A stretch of DNA of 64,000 nucleotides from contig OX337228.1 in NCBI GenBank assembly GCA_946965045.2, forward strand, positions 1,860,001-1,924,000. The letters run 5' to 3'. How positions within the stretch are numbered: the first letter of the stretch is position 1; every line of letters begins with the position of its first letter. Below, in pieces: positions 1 through 10,000 of the stretch. Position numbers and translations under genes: made by a program. Source of the DNA: Epithemia pelagica. Its lineage: Eukaryota > Bacillariophyta > Bacillariophyceae > Surirellales > Surirellaceae. The notes under the pieces were generated by a model, which saw only the letters and a program-made list of their open reading frames with translations, was not told the DNA's origin and did not search any database.

Positions 1-555
1 GAGGCAATGCTTAATAGCATTGCAGCTTCGAATCGCACTACGATGGGCGGCGCTGCCATGGGTGCACCACGAGTGAGCCGTCTGTTATTGGCCATGGGTA
101 GTGGCCCGTTAGCTAGCCTAACGGAAGGATCTTCCCGTCCAACGTCCCGCCGTGCAGCCTTTTTTGTGGAAGAAGGCGTGATCGACTCGGACGAAGATGC
201 CAGTGATGGAGATTTGACTGATTCCCCCTTCCATGGTTTTCGTAATGAACTTATTCGCCACACGATGCGATTGTCTCGCCGTCGTGTTCCAGGGTCCACA
301 GCACCCATCATAAACTTGGATCAAACAGGATTTGCTGCTCCGATGATGTGGCCCATGCCGCCTACATATCCGCCTGGTTTTCCGTCTGCACCGGTGGCAC
401 ACGGATTGTTTCCGCCACAGCCGACCCAACGTTCCTATGCGGTCAATATGAACGACAGCAATGCCGGACGCGCTGCTGAGAATCCGTTGGAGATTGACGA
501 TTCTGATGATGACGACGACGTTGTGGAAGTGATTTCCCCTCCGTCGTTGTTGTAA
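1..555 (+). CDS. C-terminal part of acidic protein with SUMO-interaction-like motifs
   Basis: The frame is open from base 1, so this is probably the 3' part of a gene that starts outside the window; the ATG at 7 is only the first one visible. Counting from that ATG there are 182 residues with no recognisable fold. Three short hydrophobic cores next to acidic runs look like SUMO-interaction motifs: VIDS (58-61) followed by DEDASDGD, IINL (101-104), and VVEVI (172-176) preceded by a run of Asp. A Pro/Met-rich segment lies at about 110-140. PIAS/Siz SUMO ligases end in comparable SIM-bearing acidic tails, but the SP-RING that would prove this is not in the window, so the product is left unnamed. 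Stop TAA is at 553-555. That the segment is coding is fairly likely; the function is inference only. Confidence 0.6.
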   Translation, partial: EAMLNSIAASNRTTMGGAAMGAPRVSRLLLAMGSGPLASLTEGSSRPTSRRAAFFVEEGVIDSDEDASDGDLTDSPFHGFRNELIRHTMRLSRRRVPGSTAPIINLDQTGFAAPMMWPMPPTYPPGFPSAPVAHGLFPPQPTQRSYAVNMNDSNAGRAAENPLEIDDSDDDDDVVEVISPPSLL

Positions 556-1356
556 TATTTTCAATTTTGAAACCCTGTTAACTTACTTTGTTCGAGTAAA
601 GTTAGATTCCAAATCCAGTTAACTACTCCGAGTTAGGAGTAATCGATAACTTTGACCCAACATTTCAAAAAATCTTCTTGCTCTATCGTCTTTTCAAAAA
701 CACTTTGCTTCGTCCTATTCCAGGTAGGAGTAAGGTAGTTCCTACTCCTCTAGCTAGAGGAGCTAGCTAGGAGAAATAGGAGTAGGAGCTGTCGGATGGA
801 AGTGCAGACGAGGATTGAAGCGGATGCTAGGCCAGACCAGGTACATTAGAATTGAGTCTATTGCTGAATGTACTCGGTACTCGTAGTTAACGAATATCGG
901 AGAAATTGTGGAAGCCGAAACCCACCCGTTCTTCGACCAGCATCGAATCCTTTTTCTCCGACACGTTTTGATTGGTGCCATCTGAAAACGTTGGTATGAC
1001 GTGTCGCTGGAACTGTGTTGGTCAGAGCATTGGTTGTGCGACCCGTCGATGGGCATCTGCACATCGGCCAGCACTTTGTGACAACACGCCCACGTAGTGT
1101 GCCAATCACGCGACACCGGCTGTTTTTCATGCCAACACCACCTATGCGAAAACACGGCCACGCTGCAGCAGAAACACGCGATCAGAAAACAAGAGAAGGC
1201 AAATTGAAACTACGGGGAGTGGCTATTGGCACCAAGGAAAGCCAATACAGTACAGAGACATCCGAATCCGATGTCGTAATCGTTTAGTATTCCACATTCC
1301 ACTATAACAACAGGCATGTTTGTTGCGTGCAAGAAAGCACAGAGGAGGAGAAGCAG
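556..1356. other. Intergenic region with nested inverted repeats
   Basis: I see no convincing gene here; short frames on both strands lack domains and codon bias. The region is rich in TAGGAGTA/TACTCGTA-type octamers (634-641, 725-732, 777-784, 878-885) and holds the inverted repeat listed separately. It probably contains the 3' UTR of the upstream gene and the promoter of the ankyrin gene. Confidence 0.5.
741..786. repeat. Nested inverted repeat
   Basis: The 18-bp perfect palindrome CTCCTCTAGCTAGAGGAG occupies 745-762. It sits inside a wider inverted repeat whose arms are CCTACTCCT (741-749) and AGGAGTAGG (778-786). A closely similar palindrome occurs at 31223-31243. It may be a protein-binding site or an RNA hairpin; nothing in the sequence decides which. 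Confidence 0.6.
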
Positions 1357-2628
1357 ATGAATGATAACAATTCTGGAACAGAGCGTCTCCTGAGAATGAC
1401 ATCTACACCAGCAACCACAACAATATCCAACAAAAGCAGCAACAACATGTCGTTGAAACGAGGCATGCCAGGATTGCCTGAGGGAGGAGGAGGACCCATT
1501 GTTAAGTTACGGCGAGTGGCAACTGCCGTTAACGTTGGAAGCCGCGAATGGTTTGCCAATGGACAAGTAACTTCGTGCCCTTCTCCACGTCCACCCACCT
1601 TGTCGATACAGACTCCCTCCTCAACAACAGTCGTCGTGCCTCGAGTGGCCAAAAGTAATCCCTTGGTGGTGCGAGAGGATGAGGATGAATCCGACTCGGA
1701 TTATTCGTCTTCTTCGTATTCGTCTTGTGACGACGTTGATGGAGATGATGAAAACGATATCGAATCGGTGTGGCAGTCCGCTTTTTCACAATCCGATTCT
1801 GTGGGATCGACTGCCACCTTAACGCTGGCTCAAGGCGCGCAACGACAACGAATGGCACAACATCACTTACTCAATCTACAACGTGCCAACTACAGCAGTG
1901 CATCCACTCCGGTACTAAGTGGCAGTAGACAACTGCAACAAAAGGTTACACTGGTACATCCCCGGAGCTCCAGGTTCAGAAGTCTTTTAATACAACAACC
2001 ACCATCCGAAACCGCCATCCCCAAAGAAGCCGAGGTGGTTGCTCCTCCATCCGATTCTCCCAAACCAGATGAATACCTACGAAAACGATTAGTGGATGAT
2101 GGTTATGTGGTGCAAACGTTTAGCTCGACTGAAGTGGCTGGTTTTTTCCATCCCCTGACCGAGGCCACAGTGGAGGGTTATGACTTGGATTTGGTCACAA
2201 AGGTTAGGCAAGAAGATGTCAACGGCTTGCGTGACTTGATGAAATCGGGGCGAACCATGCAGTGCAGCAACCAGTTTGGCGAATCTATTGTTCATATGGC
2301 TTGTCGCAGAGAATCAAGAACGGTCTTGGAATTTCTCTTGGTGGAAGCCAAGGTCAGTTGCAAGCTGGTCTGCGACAGTGGCCGGACACCCTTGCACGAT
2401 GCCTGTTGGACCTCCATTCCCAACTTTGCCGTCATTCGCATGCTGCTCGAACGATGTCCCGATCTCTTGTACATTACGGACAAACGAGGATTCACACCCA
2501 TGAATTATGTTCGGCATTCCAATTGGAAAAGTTGGTGCGACTTTTTGGGTGCCTACGATACCGAGAAGCTGGCGGCCAAGGAGTTATGGACGAAGGCAAC
2601 ACCAGACGCCAAAGCAACCAAAACCTAA
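1357..2628 (+). CDS. Ankyrin-repeat protein (diatom-type family)
   Basis: This encodes 423 residues from the ATG at 1357; the frame is open earlier only from a GTG, which is not a nuclear start. The first about 270 residues are disordered, Ser/Thr-rich, with an acidic DEDESDSDYS stretch. The C-terminal about 130 residues carry ankyrin-like repeats: VTKVRQEDVNGLRDLMKSG, FGESIVHMACR, GRTPLHDACWTS and KRGFTPMNYVRHSNW. The TPLHDACW core and the FGES-hMACR repeat resemble a family frequent in diatom genomes, recalled from memory and uncharacterised to my knowledge. The ankyrin block would serve protein-protein contacts. No catalytic domain is seen. Later in-frame ATGs (1396, 1447) could also serve as starts without affecting the repeats. 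Confidence 0.85.
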   Translation: MNDNNSGTERLLRMTSTPATTTISNKSSNNMSLKRGMPGLPEGGGGPIVKLRRVATAVNVGSREWFANGQVTSCPSPRPPTLSIQTPSSTTVVVPRVAKSNPLVVREDEDESDSDYSSSSYSSCDDVDGDDENDIESVWQSAFSQSDSVGSTATLTLAQGAQRQRMAQHHLLNLQRANYSSASTPVLSGSRQLQQKVTLVHPRSSRFRSLLIQQPPSETAIPKEAEVVAPPSDSPKPDEYLRKRLVDDGYVVQTFSSTEVAGFFHPLTEATVEGYDLDLVTKVRQEDVNGLRDLMKSGRTMQCSNQFGESIVHMACRRESRTVLEFLLVEAKVSCKLVCDSGRTPLHDACWTSIPNFAVIRMLLERCPDLLYITDKRGFTPMNYVRHSNWKSWCDFLGAYDTEKLAAKELWTKATPDAKATKT

Positions 2629-3064
2629 ACTGTGGTGGGTTTGGGTGTTCCCAACAAAGGAACAAACTAATCTCTTTTGTATCATAGCTATCGCATATAA
2701 CCTTGCCTTTGTCTCGGTCTCGTTGCACACAATAGAGAAATAGAGGGATTAGGGATCGATTGACACTTACAATACTACTCGTAGCTAGGAGTACACTACT
2801 ATCTGGGATAGAGAATCCGCATACAATAGACTGTTTGCGTTGTATTTCCATCCCACATTTTTTCTTTTTTTCTTTTTGCTCGATGAATTCAAGTTTTTAC
2901 ACCAATTTCGAGACGTTTTTGTCACTATGCGTTTGAAAGAGGCTGCACGTCTGAACAATCCTAGCTTGGAGTAGAGATGTCCTCAAACATATCCTTTTGT
3001 CTCATACAATCAATGAACAAGAAACAAAACCAAAAAAAGAGTAATCAATACTTTCGAATACGAG
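2629..3064. other. Intergenic region between two plus-strand genes
   Basis: No gene is recognised. It holds a T-rich stretch at 2856-2876 and the overlapping motifs TACTCGTA (2776-2783) and TAGGAGTA (2786-2793), which recur in other intergenic regions of the window. It is likely the 3' UTR of the ankyrin gene plus the promoter of the nucleotidyltransferase gene. Confidence 0.5.
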
Positions 3065-3889
3065 ATGGAGAGCCAGCAAAAGAGGGAGGCGATTGTCGAA
3101 CAGGTTCAGACAGTAGTCCGAGATAAAAACAAGCAGTTGGAAATTTTGCACATTGCTCTAGTGGGTAGTCATGCCAAGGGTCTTGCATCGGAGAGAGGGG
3201 GGTCCGACTATGACGTAAAAGTGATTACCAAAACCTCTCGATGCAGGTACATGTTGCAGAAGGTTCCAAGGTCCTTTCACTTTAAAGCCGACGAGCAATT
3301 GGAAGGAACGGCCACGGACTTTTTGCAAGCAACGGAAGACGTGTTGTCCGGTAACATGTGGGCGCACGACGTCTTCGGTGGCATTTGCTTGTACACATCA
3401 CATCTAGCACAACGTCTTCAAACAGTGTGGCTTCAACAAGCCTATCAGTACAACGTTCTGAAAGCATCTCTATGTGGAATGCTTCACAGGTACAAGGCCA
3501 AGAAAATTACCACCAACGCATCCACAACAACCAGGAAACTGGCAACCGAAGCAGTGTACTTGTCGCTAAAACTTTTGCACATGTCGTCGTCAGCTGACCC
3601 CAACCAAAGAGGGACGATGGATCCCACAAAACCGCCACCCTATCACATGCGAGAGCTGATGCAGGATTTGACGTGCGTTCTTCCAGCAACAGACCAGGGT
3701 TGGATTGGTCAGCTAGTCCAACAACGCGTAGAAGAGAAATCTGCCCCCTTCCAGTTGACTTCGGAATTCTGGACGTTTGTCGATAACGCATTGAACCTTC
3801 ACCATGTACCAAGACCCCGTCCCGACCAGAATCACATAAACAGCCTCCGCGAACATGTCCACGACGAGTTTCTCCAGGAATTTAAATAG
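3065..3889 (+). CDS. RlaP/YcgL-type nucleotidyltransferase (Pol beta superfamily)
   Basis: This encodes 274 residues from ATG 3065. The N-terminus has the nucleotidyltransferase signature: VGSHAKGLAS (GS at 34-35) followed by SDYDV, with metal-binding Asp48 and Asp50. This matches the predicted nucleotidyltransferase family that includes YcgL and RlaP, associated with RNA repair in bacteria. A helical C-terminal part follows (about 110-270). The third acidic residue cannot be placed with certainty. The substrate in this organism is unknown; RNA-end or tRNA modification is inference from the family. The stop lies only 9 bp from the stop of the convergent RRM gene, so their 3' UTRs must overlap. 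The family is mostly bacterial and viral, so the gene may have been acquired by transfer, although base composition does not stand out. Confidence 0.8.
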   Translation: MESQQKREAIVEQVQTVVRDKNKQLEILHIALVGSHAKGLASERGGSDYDVKVITKTSRCRYMLQKVPRSFHFKADEQLEGTATDFLQATEDVLSGNMWAHDVFGGICLYTSHLAQRLQTVWLQQAYQYNVLKASLCGMLHRYKAKKITTNASTTTRKLATEAVYLSLKLLHMSSSADPNQRGTMDPTKPPPYHMRELMQDLTCVLPATDQGWIGQLVQQRVEEKSAPFQLTSEFWTFVDNALNLHHVPRPRPDQNHINSLREHVHDEFLQEFK

Positions 3890-3898
3890 CAGTATGTC

Positions 3899-6595
3899 TT
3901 AGTCTTCAAACCAACGCTTCTTCTTTTTGGGTAATGCCACTCCCTCTGTAGTCGAGGATGCTTCCAAAATACCCTTCTCATAGGACGCCACAAGATTTTC
4001 AAAATGCGAGTCCTCCCCATCCATCTTTTTCTGCTTCTTAGGAGGCCGCTTTTTTGCTGGCTTTGCTGCTACAACTTGTTGCTTACTGTCGACGTCTTTT
4101 GCCGCATTGGCATCTTTTTGGCCCTGATTCACTTCTTTCTCTTTGTCCTCGTCATGTTCCGACAGTTCACTCATTCCCTTTCGCTTCCTTTCGCGTTGTC
4201 GTGCTCCTCGACTTTGTTTCTTTTCCTTCTTCTTGGCGGCCGCCGAGGTTGACGATGACTTTTGTTTTTCTCGATTCTGAATCTGCTGCTTCATCTTATT
4301 TGCCTGCTGATGTTCTCGATGTTCTGCTTGTATGCGTGCTTTGGCTTTATTCTCTACCGTAAACTCAACAATCAAACGAGGTACCTTGATGTGGCCGTCG
4401 GAACCAACATAATCATTGGTGCTTTCGTTGGAGGAGGATGTCATTGACTTTTGCTTCAGCTTTTTGCTCTTTTTCTGCTTTTGTTTCAATGTGAGAGCAT
4501 GCCTTCCTCCCGCGGCGTAGTCTGTGGAATAGTAAGTATTGTTGTTCAATTCACGAAGACATGCCAAGGCATGGGCATGATGTTGAAATTCCACAAAAGC
4601 AAAACCACGGCTTGGATGTGCCGATTTGTTGCCGCCAGTCCCTTTGTTTCCGGAAAAATCTCGATCAATAAATACCGAGGGAATATGTTTTCGAACATTC
4701 TTTTGATCGAATGGAGGAATGATTGGGTTCGTGTCCATACCATCTTTGGGTTCCACGCGACTCATAATTTCTCGCATAGTCATTTCACCCGAGGCTCGCC
4801 AATGCGTGATCATATCTTCATTGGATACGAGATTTCTCTCCAAACCACGAGTCGTGGCCTCTACCACAAGTTCCTTGAGCTGGAACTCGGCCACTTGCTT
4901 GTCCAGGTTTCGAATACTAAGGCGAGTGGGATTGATAAAGAAAATAGGCGACCGTAGTTTGGTATTCTTGTCCGACCATGCACGTTGTCGTTTGGCCTTG
5001 TCTTGTTCAGGCAAGTCATCCCATGCTGTAGAAGCACCTTCTTTGCGGCTAGTTGTGTCATTGTCGACTCGACCCTCACCCTTGAGATAGAGATTCCGTC
5101 GATCTTTTCCGGAGGAGTTTCGATCAAAGGACTTTTCCATAATCAATGTGGACGCCGTATCCTTGTCGAGGGCCAGGTTCACAAAAATGCGCCGCCCATT
5201 AATTTTCAGTGCATTTTCATCACCAGAGGCAAAGGAAGTATTGTTTTGATTTTCGGTGGCCTCGCGCTGTGACAAAAACTTGTCATCGTCGGTACTCGAC
5301 GACACCGTAGACGAGGTTTGTTGAACGGCCTGGGCAGCGGCATCCGCATTGCGAAACGACACAAAGGCTGTGCCCTTGGGCATTATTGTTTCTTTGTCCT
5401 TGACCAAAAATATTCCAGTAATGTATCCAAAGCGTCGAAACACTTCAAAGAGATCATGTCGTGTGGTATCAAAGGGAAGGTTTCGAACAAAGAGGCATCG
5501 TCGTTCAGCCACGGCAGTCTCATCCCTTTGAACATTGGATACATCATTTTCTTGCTCGTTAACTTCATCATCATTGTCACTATCCAGGGATTCTTCGTCA
5601 TTGTTGGAAGCATCCGATTCTTCCATTGACTCATCGTCGTCATCATCATCACCATCATCTTTATCTAAGTTGTTGTCGTCGTTGGATGAATCTCTCTGGT
5701 CCTTATCTTTCACGTGTTGTTTGTGGTCGGCCATCTTCAATCTTTTATTGTTTGGTTCTTTTTGTTTGTCAATAGCATTCTTCTTGTTATTGCTGGAGGA
5801 TTCGTACAAGGCCTTTTGGACCGCCGGAGCTACCGTCACGGGTCGTTTGTGAATGACCAGGGACCCCGAGGAGGACTGCAGACACGATTGAGCATCTTGG
5901 AATTGTTCAAACGTGACGAAACAAAATCCTCGATGCGTCGTTGTCGGTTTCTTTTTTTGCTTTTCGTCGCCTTGTTCGGTAGGAACAAGAGGAAGGTGAA
6001 CCTCGGTCACCTTACCAAATTTGGATTCCAATACGTTACGAACATGTGATTCCTTGGCATAGAAGGACAAGTTTCGCAAAATAACGCGATTCTTGGCTTT
6101 GTTGTTCATTGTATTGGTTGAATCTTTGTGTTCCTTTTCGCGAGATTCGGGTGAGGCGATATGCTTGGGGTCCGAAGCTGTATTCTTCTGTTTCTTCTTT
6201 GCAGCGTTCCCCGAGGCTTGGGCCGCACTGGCTTGTTCGACACGTAATTTTAAGATTTCCGTAGGTGAAATTTGCAAGGACGAATGATCCAATTTGGAAG
6301 CTGCCGTCTTGGCATCGTCGACAGTGGTATATTTGATAAATCCATAGGACGATGCTATCGTGGGTGCCCCACTCTCCTCGTTTTGCTCTTGTCGGTCGTC
6401 GGTCGTCGATTTGTCGTCCTGTCTGTTGTTGTTGTTTCGACGAGGAACAATGACTGATGATTTTCGAATTGGTCCGATTTGAGAAAACAATTCTTCCAAA
6501 TGATGACGACGAATGTTGGCACTGGATGGCATCCATCGAACAAACACAGTGGTTTCAGCAGCTTGCCGTTTCAAGGAGGACGATGACGAGGTCAT
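3899..6595 (-). CDS. NOP4: NOP4/RBM28-type nucleolar protein with four RRMs
   Basis: This encodes 898 residues from the ATG at 6595. Order of parts: RRM1 (about 15-120, TVFVRWMP and SYGFIKY), RRM2 (168-260, VILRNLSF and RGFCFVTF), an acidic Asp/Glu tract (300-355), RRM3 (366-475, CLFVRNLPF and GTAFVSF), an atypical long RRM4 (553-700, LSIRNL and RGFAFVEF), and a Lys-rich tail full of KKKEKKQ and RQRERKRK. This arrangement, including the interrupted last RRM with an HIPSVFIDRD segment, is that of yeast Nop4 / human RBM28, a nucleolar factor for 60S pre-ribosome assembly. The frame extends upstream to ATGs at 6694 and 6883, but that extension looks like translated leader, so 6595 is preferred. 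The gene is convergent with the nucleotidyltransferase gene. Confidence 0.88.
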   Translation of the reverse strand: MTSSSSSLKRQAAETTVFVRWMPSSANIRRHHLEELFSQIGPIRKSSVIVPRRNNNNRQDDKSTTDDRQEQNEESGAPTIASSYGFIKYTTVDDAKTAASKLDHSSLQISPTEILKLRVEQASAAQASGNAAKKKQKNTASDPKHIASPESREKEHKDSTNTMNNKAKNRVILRNLSFYAKESHVRNVLESKFGKVTEVHLPLVPTEQGDEKQKKKPTTTHRGFCFVTFEQFQDAQSCLQSSSGSLVIHKRPVTVAPAVQKALYESSSNNKKNAIDKQKEPNNKRLKMADHKQHVKDKDQRDSSNDDNNLDKDDGDDDDDDESMEESDASNNDEESLDSDNDDEVNEQENDVSNVQRDETAVAERRCLFVRNLPFDTTRHDLFEVFRRFGYITGIFLVKDKETIMPKGTAFVSFRNADAAAQAVQQTSSTVSSSTDDDKFLSQREATENQNNTSFASGDENALKINGRRIFVNLALDKDTASTLIMEKSFDRNSSGKDRRNLYLKGEGRVDNDTTSRKEGASTAWDDLPEQDKAKRQRAWSDKNTKLRSPIFFINPTRLSIRNLDKQVAEFQLKELVVEATTRGLERNLVSNEDMITHWRASGEMTMREIMSRVEPKDGMDTNPIIPPFDQKNVRKHIPSVFIDRDFSGNKGTGGNKSAHPSRGFAFVEFQHHAHALACLRELNNNTYYSTDYAAGGRHALTLKQKQKKSKKLKQKSMTSSSNESTNDYVGSDGHIKVPRLIVEFTVENKAKARIQAEHREHQQANKMKQQIQNREKQKSSSTSAAAKKKEKKQSRGARQRERKRKGMSELSEHDEDKEKEVNQGQKDANAAKDVDSKQQVVAAKPAKKRPPKKQKKMDGEDSHFENLVASYEKGILEASSTTEGVALPKKKKRWFED

Positions 6596-7042
6596 GGTGA
6601 TCTTGAAGGACGACAAAGAAGTCGATATGACGGGTAAGCTTCCAGCGGTTGTTATGGACGTCGTCGGAGACACTCTCGTATCATGAGATATCATGGACAC
6701 AAGCAAGAATCCAAAGTTGCAAGAAACAAATTTATATTTTGTGGCAAGTGGCAACAGAAAACTTTGGTGGTGGTCGGAGGTGACAACATGTCTGTCTGTC
6801 GAAACATAAGAGCGAATGATTATTCGGAAGTCTTTACGCGACCTAACCACGACTTTTATGTTCGGAACTAAGGTGTAATACATAAATGGATAGTTTTTCT
6901 CTTTTGTATCCTATTAGAGCATAGAACATATATAAATCGATACTCGATTCCTTCTCCTTGTTCTATCTGCACCACTGATCCTGTTACATCAGGGTCCTTC
7001 TCCACACTTCTCGCCTTCTGCAGTCCTTTCTTCCTTCTGTGA
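6596..7042. other. Spacer between two minus-strand genes
   Basis: The spacer should hold the 3' end of the large disordered gene and the promoter/leader of the RRM gene. It includes an A/T-rich TATATAAA at about 6930. Minus-strand ATGs in frame with the RRM protein at 6694 and 6883 fall here. No separate gene is seen. Confidence 0.45.
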
Positions 7043-10000
7043 TTAGGAGTGGGTTCCACGGCCGTTGCTGCTGTTGGCACGGGTACTGACGGCCCAGAGG
7101 GCGAGACGGTTGACACCCGATTCATCCAATTCAGGCATACCCGACTTGAGGGTGGACGATACGCCCAGTGGATCAGTACCCAACGCATGTTGTTGTTGCG
7201 AAGGAGGAGGAGACGGTTTGTCGGGAATGACATTCACCACGGGTTCAGCTGGATTGTGATAAATCGCAAACCGACCCGTTGTTACGGTACTGCAAGATGA
7301 CTTCGAAGAGGATACCAAAGGGTCCGACACATTGGTAGGTAAGGCATGTACAGCTGATGATTTGGTCGGTTGTGCCGTTGCTACGGAGTTCACCGAGAAA
7401 TCTTTCTTTTCTTCTTTGTCCTTCGGTAGAGCTGGTGATGGTGACGGATGATCCATTTGAGCACTCTCCGAAGGATCGCCCGTGAAAGAATGAGAAAGAT
7501 ATTCCAAGGACATGTGTCCCTCCACATCGCCCAAGAAGAATGGTACATTGTGGTCCGATGCCACGGCCAGGAGTTCCGTACTTGCGTCTTCCTGACTGGA
7601 GGGATCTTCCAGCGTCCTTTTGTTGTCCTTGGAACTGCCCTGGCCTGCGATGGGTCCAACCCGATCGGAGGTTTGGGGGGCAGCTTCCTCTTTGGTAGAG
7701 ACTTGCTCGGTGGCGGTGGTGTCTTCCTTCTTATCGTTCATAAGCAACACCGGGGTGTTGGTCTTACCCTCCACTTTGCTATTGGGAGGTTCCGGGGTGT
7801 TGTCCTTGTCGTGGTTCTTCTTGTCCTCCCGAGAAACGGCCTGGTTCCATATTTGATGATTCGCTGCCCATAGGGTGTATCGAGTCATGCCCGATTCTTC
7901 GACCTGTGCCATTTGTTCTTTCTGATCGGAGGACACCTTGGTTGGGTCGGTGCCCATTTGGGGCGACGATTTGCGTGTGGCATCGGGCAACTTCTTCATC
8001 GAAATCGCAACTACCGGCTGCTCAGGGTCATGTAAAGTGGCAAACCGATCGGTCGCAACCGTTTTCGTTGCAGGTCCCAGAGGCACAAGAGTCTTGGCGT
8101 CGGGTGGCGTCACAGACTGGGATTCCATCTTCTCTACTGCAGTCTCCTGTTGTTTTGCTTCTGGAACCTCATCAGTTTCTGAAAAAGGCGCCACTGGAAC
8201 TACTGCACCACGTTCAGTCTTATTTTGTGTGTCAGGTTCTTCCTTAGAAACCTCACTCGGCATGGTGCCTGCGGTTTCAGTTTGCTCCGACTTGCTCGTA
8301 GATTCCATCTTCACATTATCATCCTCCACGACAGCGTCATTTTGCTGGTCTTGTTTCAATTCCTCTGAAGTCGGAGCTGTTGTTTGAGCCGTGGTGGCTG
8401 CCATGTTTTCTGCACCTACCTTGACTTCGCGTCCCGCATCCTCATCATCACCAGACTTGACGGGTAAAGGTGCCACTGCACCATCTACCACCTCATTCGA
8501 ATCCTTTTGTGGTTCCTCGTTTGCTTGAACGTCGCCCTCATCCTGCGGCACCGTGACTGGGGTTTTCGTTTGCTCCATCATGGTTGGTTTTGTTGTTTCT
8601 GCCCTCGTCGGTGATTCCGTCGTAACAACACCAGATGCGGTCTTGGATGACTCTTCCTTGTCTTCCTTGTTGTCCGTCGCAATTTCATCCGACACTGGGG
8701 TTGAGGTTGTCGTTTCGGCCTTGACTTCTGGCTTTTGCGCTTCTCGTTGTTCCACATCCTCCTCCGCCTTGTCGTTAGTTTGGTCGTCATCATCTGTCGA
8801 CAGAAGGGCTGCCGCTGTCGTCGCCATGGCCACCTCGGACACCTTGTTCTGTTCCACGGCAGGTGCTGGTGACTTTTCCTTGTCTTCCTTGTTGTCAGTT
8901 GCAATTTCATCCGACACTGGGGTTGAGGTTGTCGTTTCGGCCTTGACTTCTGACTCTAGCGCTTCTCGTTGTTCCACATCCTCCTCCGCCTTGTCGTTGG
9001 TTTGGTCGTCATCTTTCGTCGACAGAAGGGCTGCCGCTGTCGTCGCCATGGCCACCTCGGACACCTTGTTCTGTTCCACGGCAGGTGCTGGTGACTTCTC
9101 CTTGTCTTCCTTGTTGTCAGTCGCAATTTCATCCGACACTGGGGTTGAGGTTGTCGTTTCGGTCTTGACTTCTGACTCTAGCGCTTCTCGTTGTTCCACA
9201 TCCTCCTCCGCCTTGTCGTTGGTTTGGTCGTCATCTTTCGTCGACAGAAGGGCTGCCGCTGTCGTCGCCATGGCCACCTCGGACACCTTGTTCTGTTCCA
9301 CGGCAGGGGCTGGAGCCTGGTTTTCGGTTTCGGTATCCGTCTTCTTGTCATCATCAGTAGAACCTGAAACAGTGGCGACTGCTGCCACAGCGTCCTTTTG
9401 CGGTTCTTCCGTGTTTGGTGAAAGAGCTGGCTCTTGCTTGGATGAATCCATGTCCTTCACCTCCGAATCGATGGTTTCCGTTGGAGGAGAACTATTCTTT
9501 GTCACTGTATTTTCGGTCACGGTTTCTGCTACGTTTTCCTCTCTGTCGCCGTTTGTCGCCTTGTCTGCGGTCGCTTGTTCCTGTTCCGGTCTTGCCAGTG
9601 TTGCCGCAGCAGCGGCAGCAGCAACTGCTCCTCCTGCAACCAGCCCCATGGCCTTTTTGTCGTCGTCGTCATTCTCATTTTCCGTTGGACCCTTTTCTCC
9701 ACCACTCGAGGTTTGCAATTCCATGGCTTGTTGTTCAATGGCTTGTAATTCCATGGCCAATTGAGATTCGCCAGCGTCCTCCTCCATGTCATGGTCGTCG
9801 TCGTCATCGTCAAAACAAATTTCTTCTTCGTCAGCCTCTACACTCATGGCCAAGGCGGCCAGAATTGCCTCCTCGTCTTGTGGTGATGCTTCGTCGTCGT
9901 CCTCGTCGTCTTGTTTGGATTTGGTGGAAGAGGACGAGGCCAATCTCGAGGGTACCCGAGCAACAATGGATTTGTCGGGCATGACAATGGCACTGTCTGG

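Noticed and set aside
8646..9311. CRISPR-like spaced repeats
   Set aside because: The repeats are contiguous 222-bp coding units without spacers, in a eukaryotic gene.
8553..9764. 403-codon plus-strand frame opposite the 222-bp repeats
   Set aside because: It mirrors the repetitive acidic coding strand of the minus gene; composition (Ser/Val/Cys-rich) is what antisense of such sequence gives. No domain.
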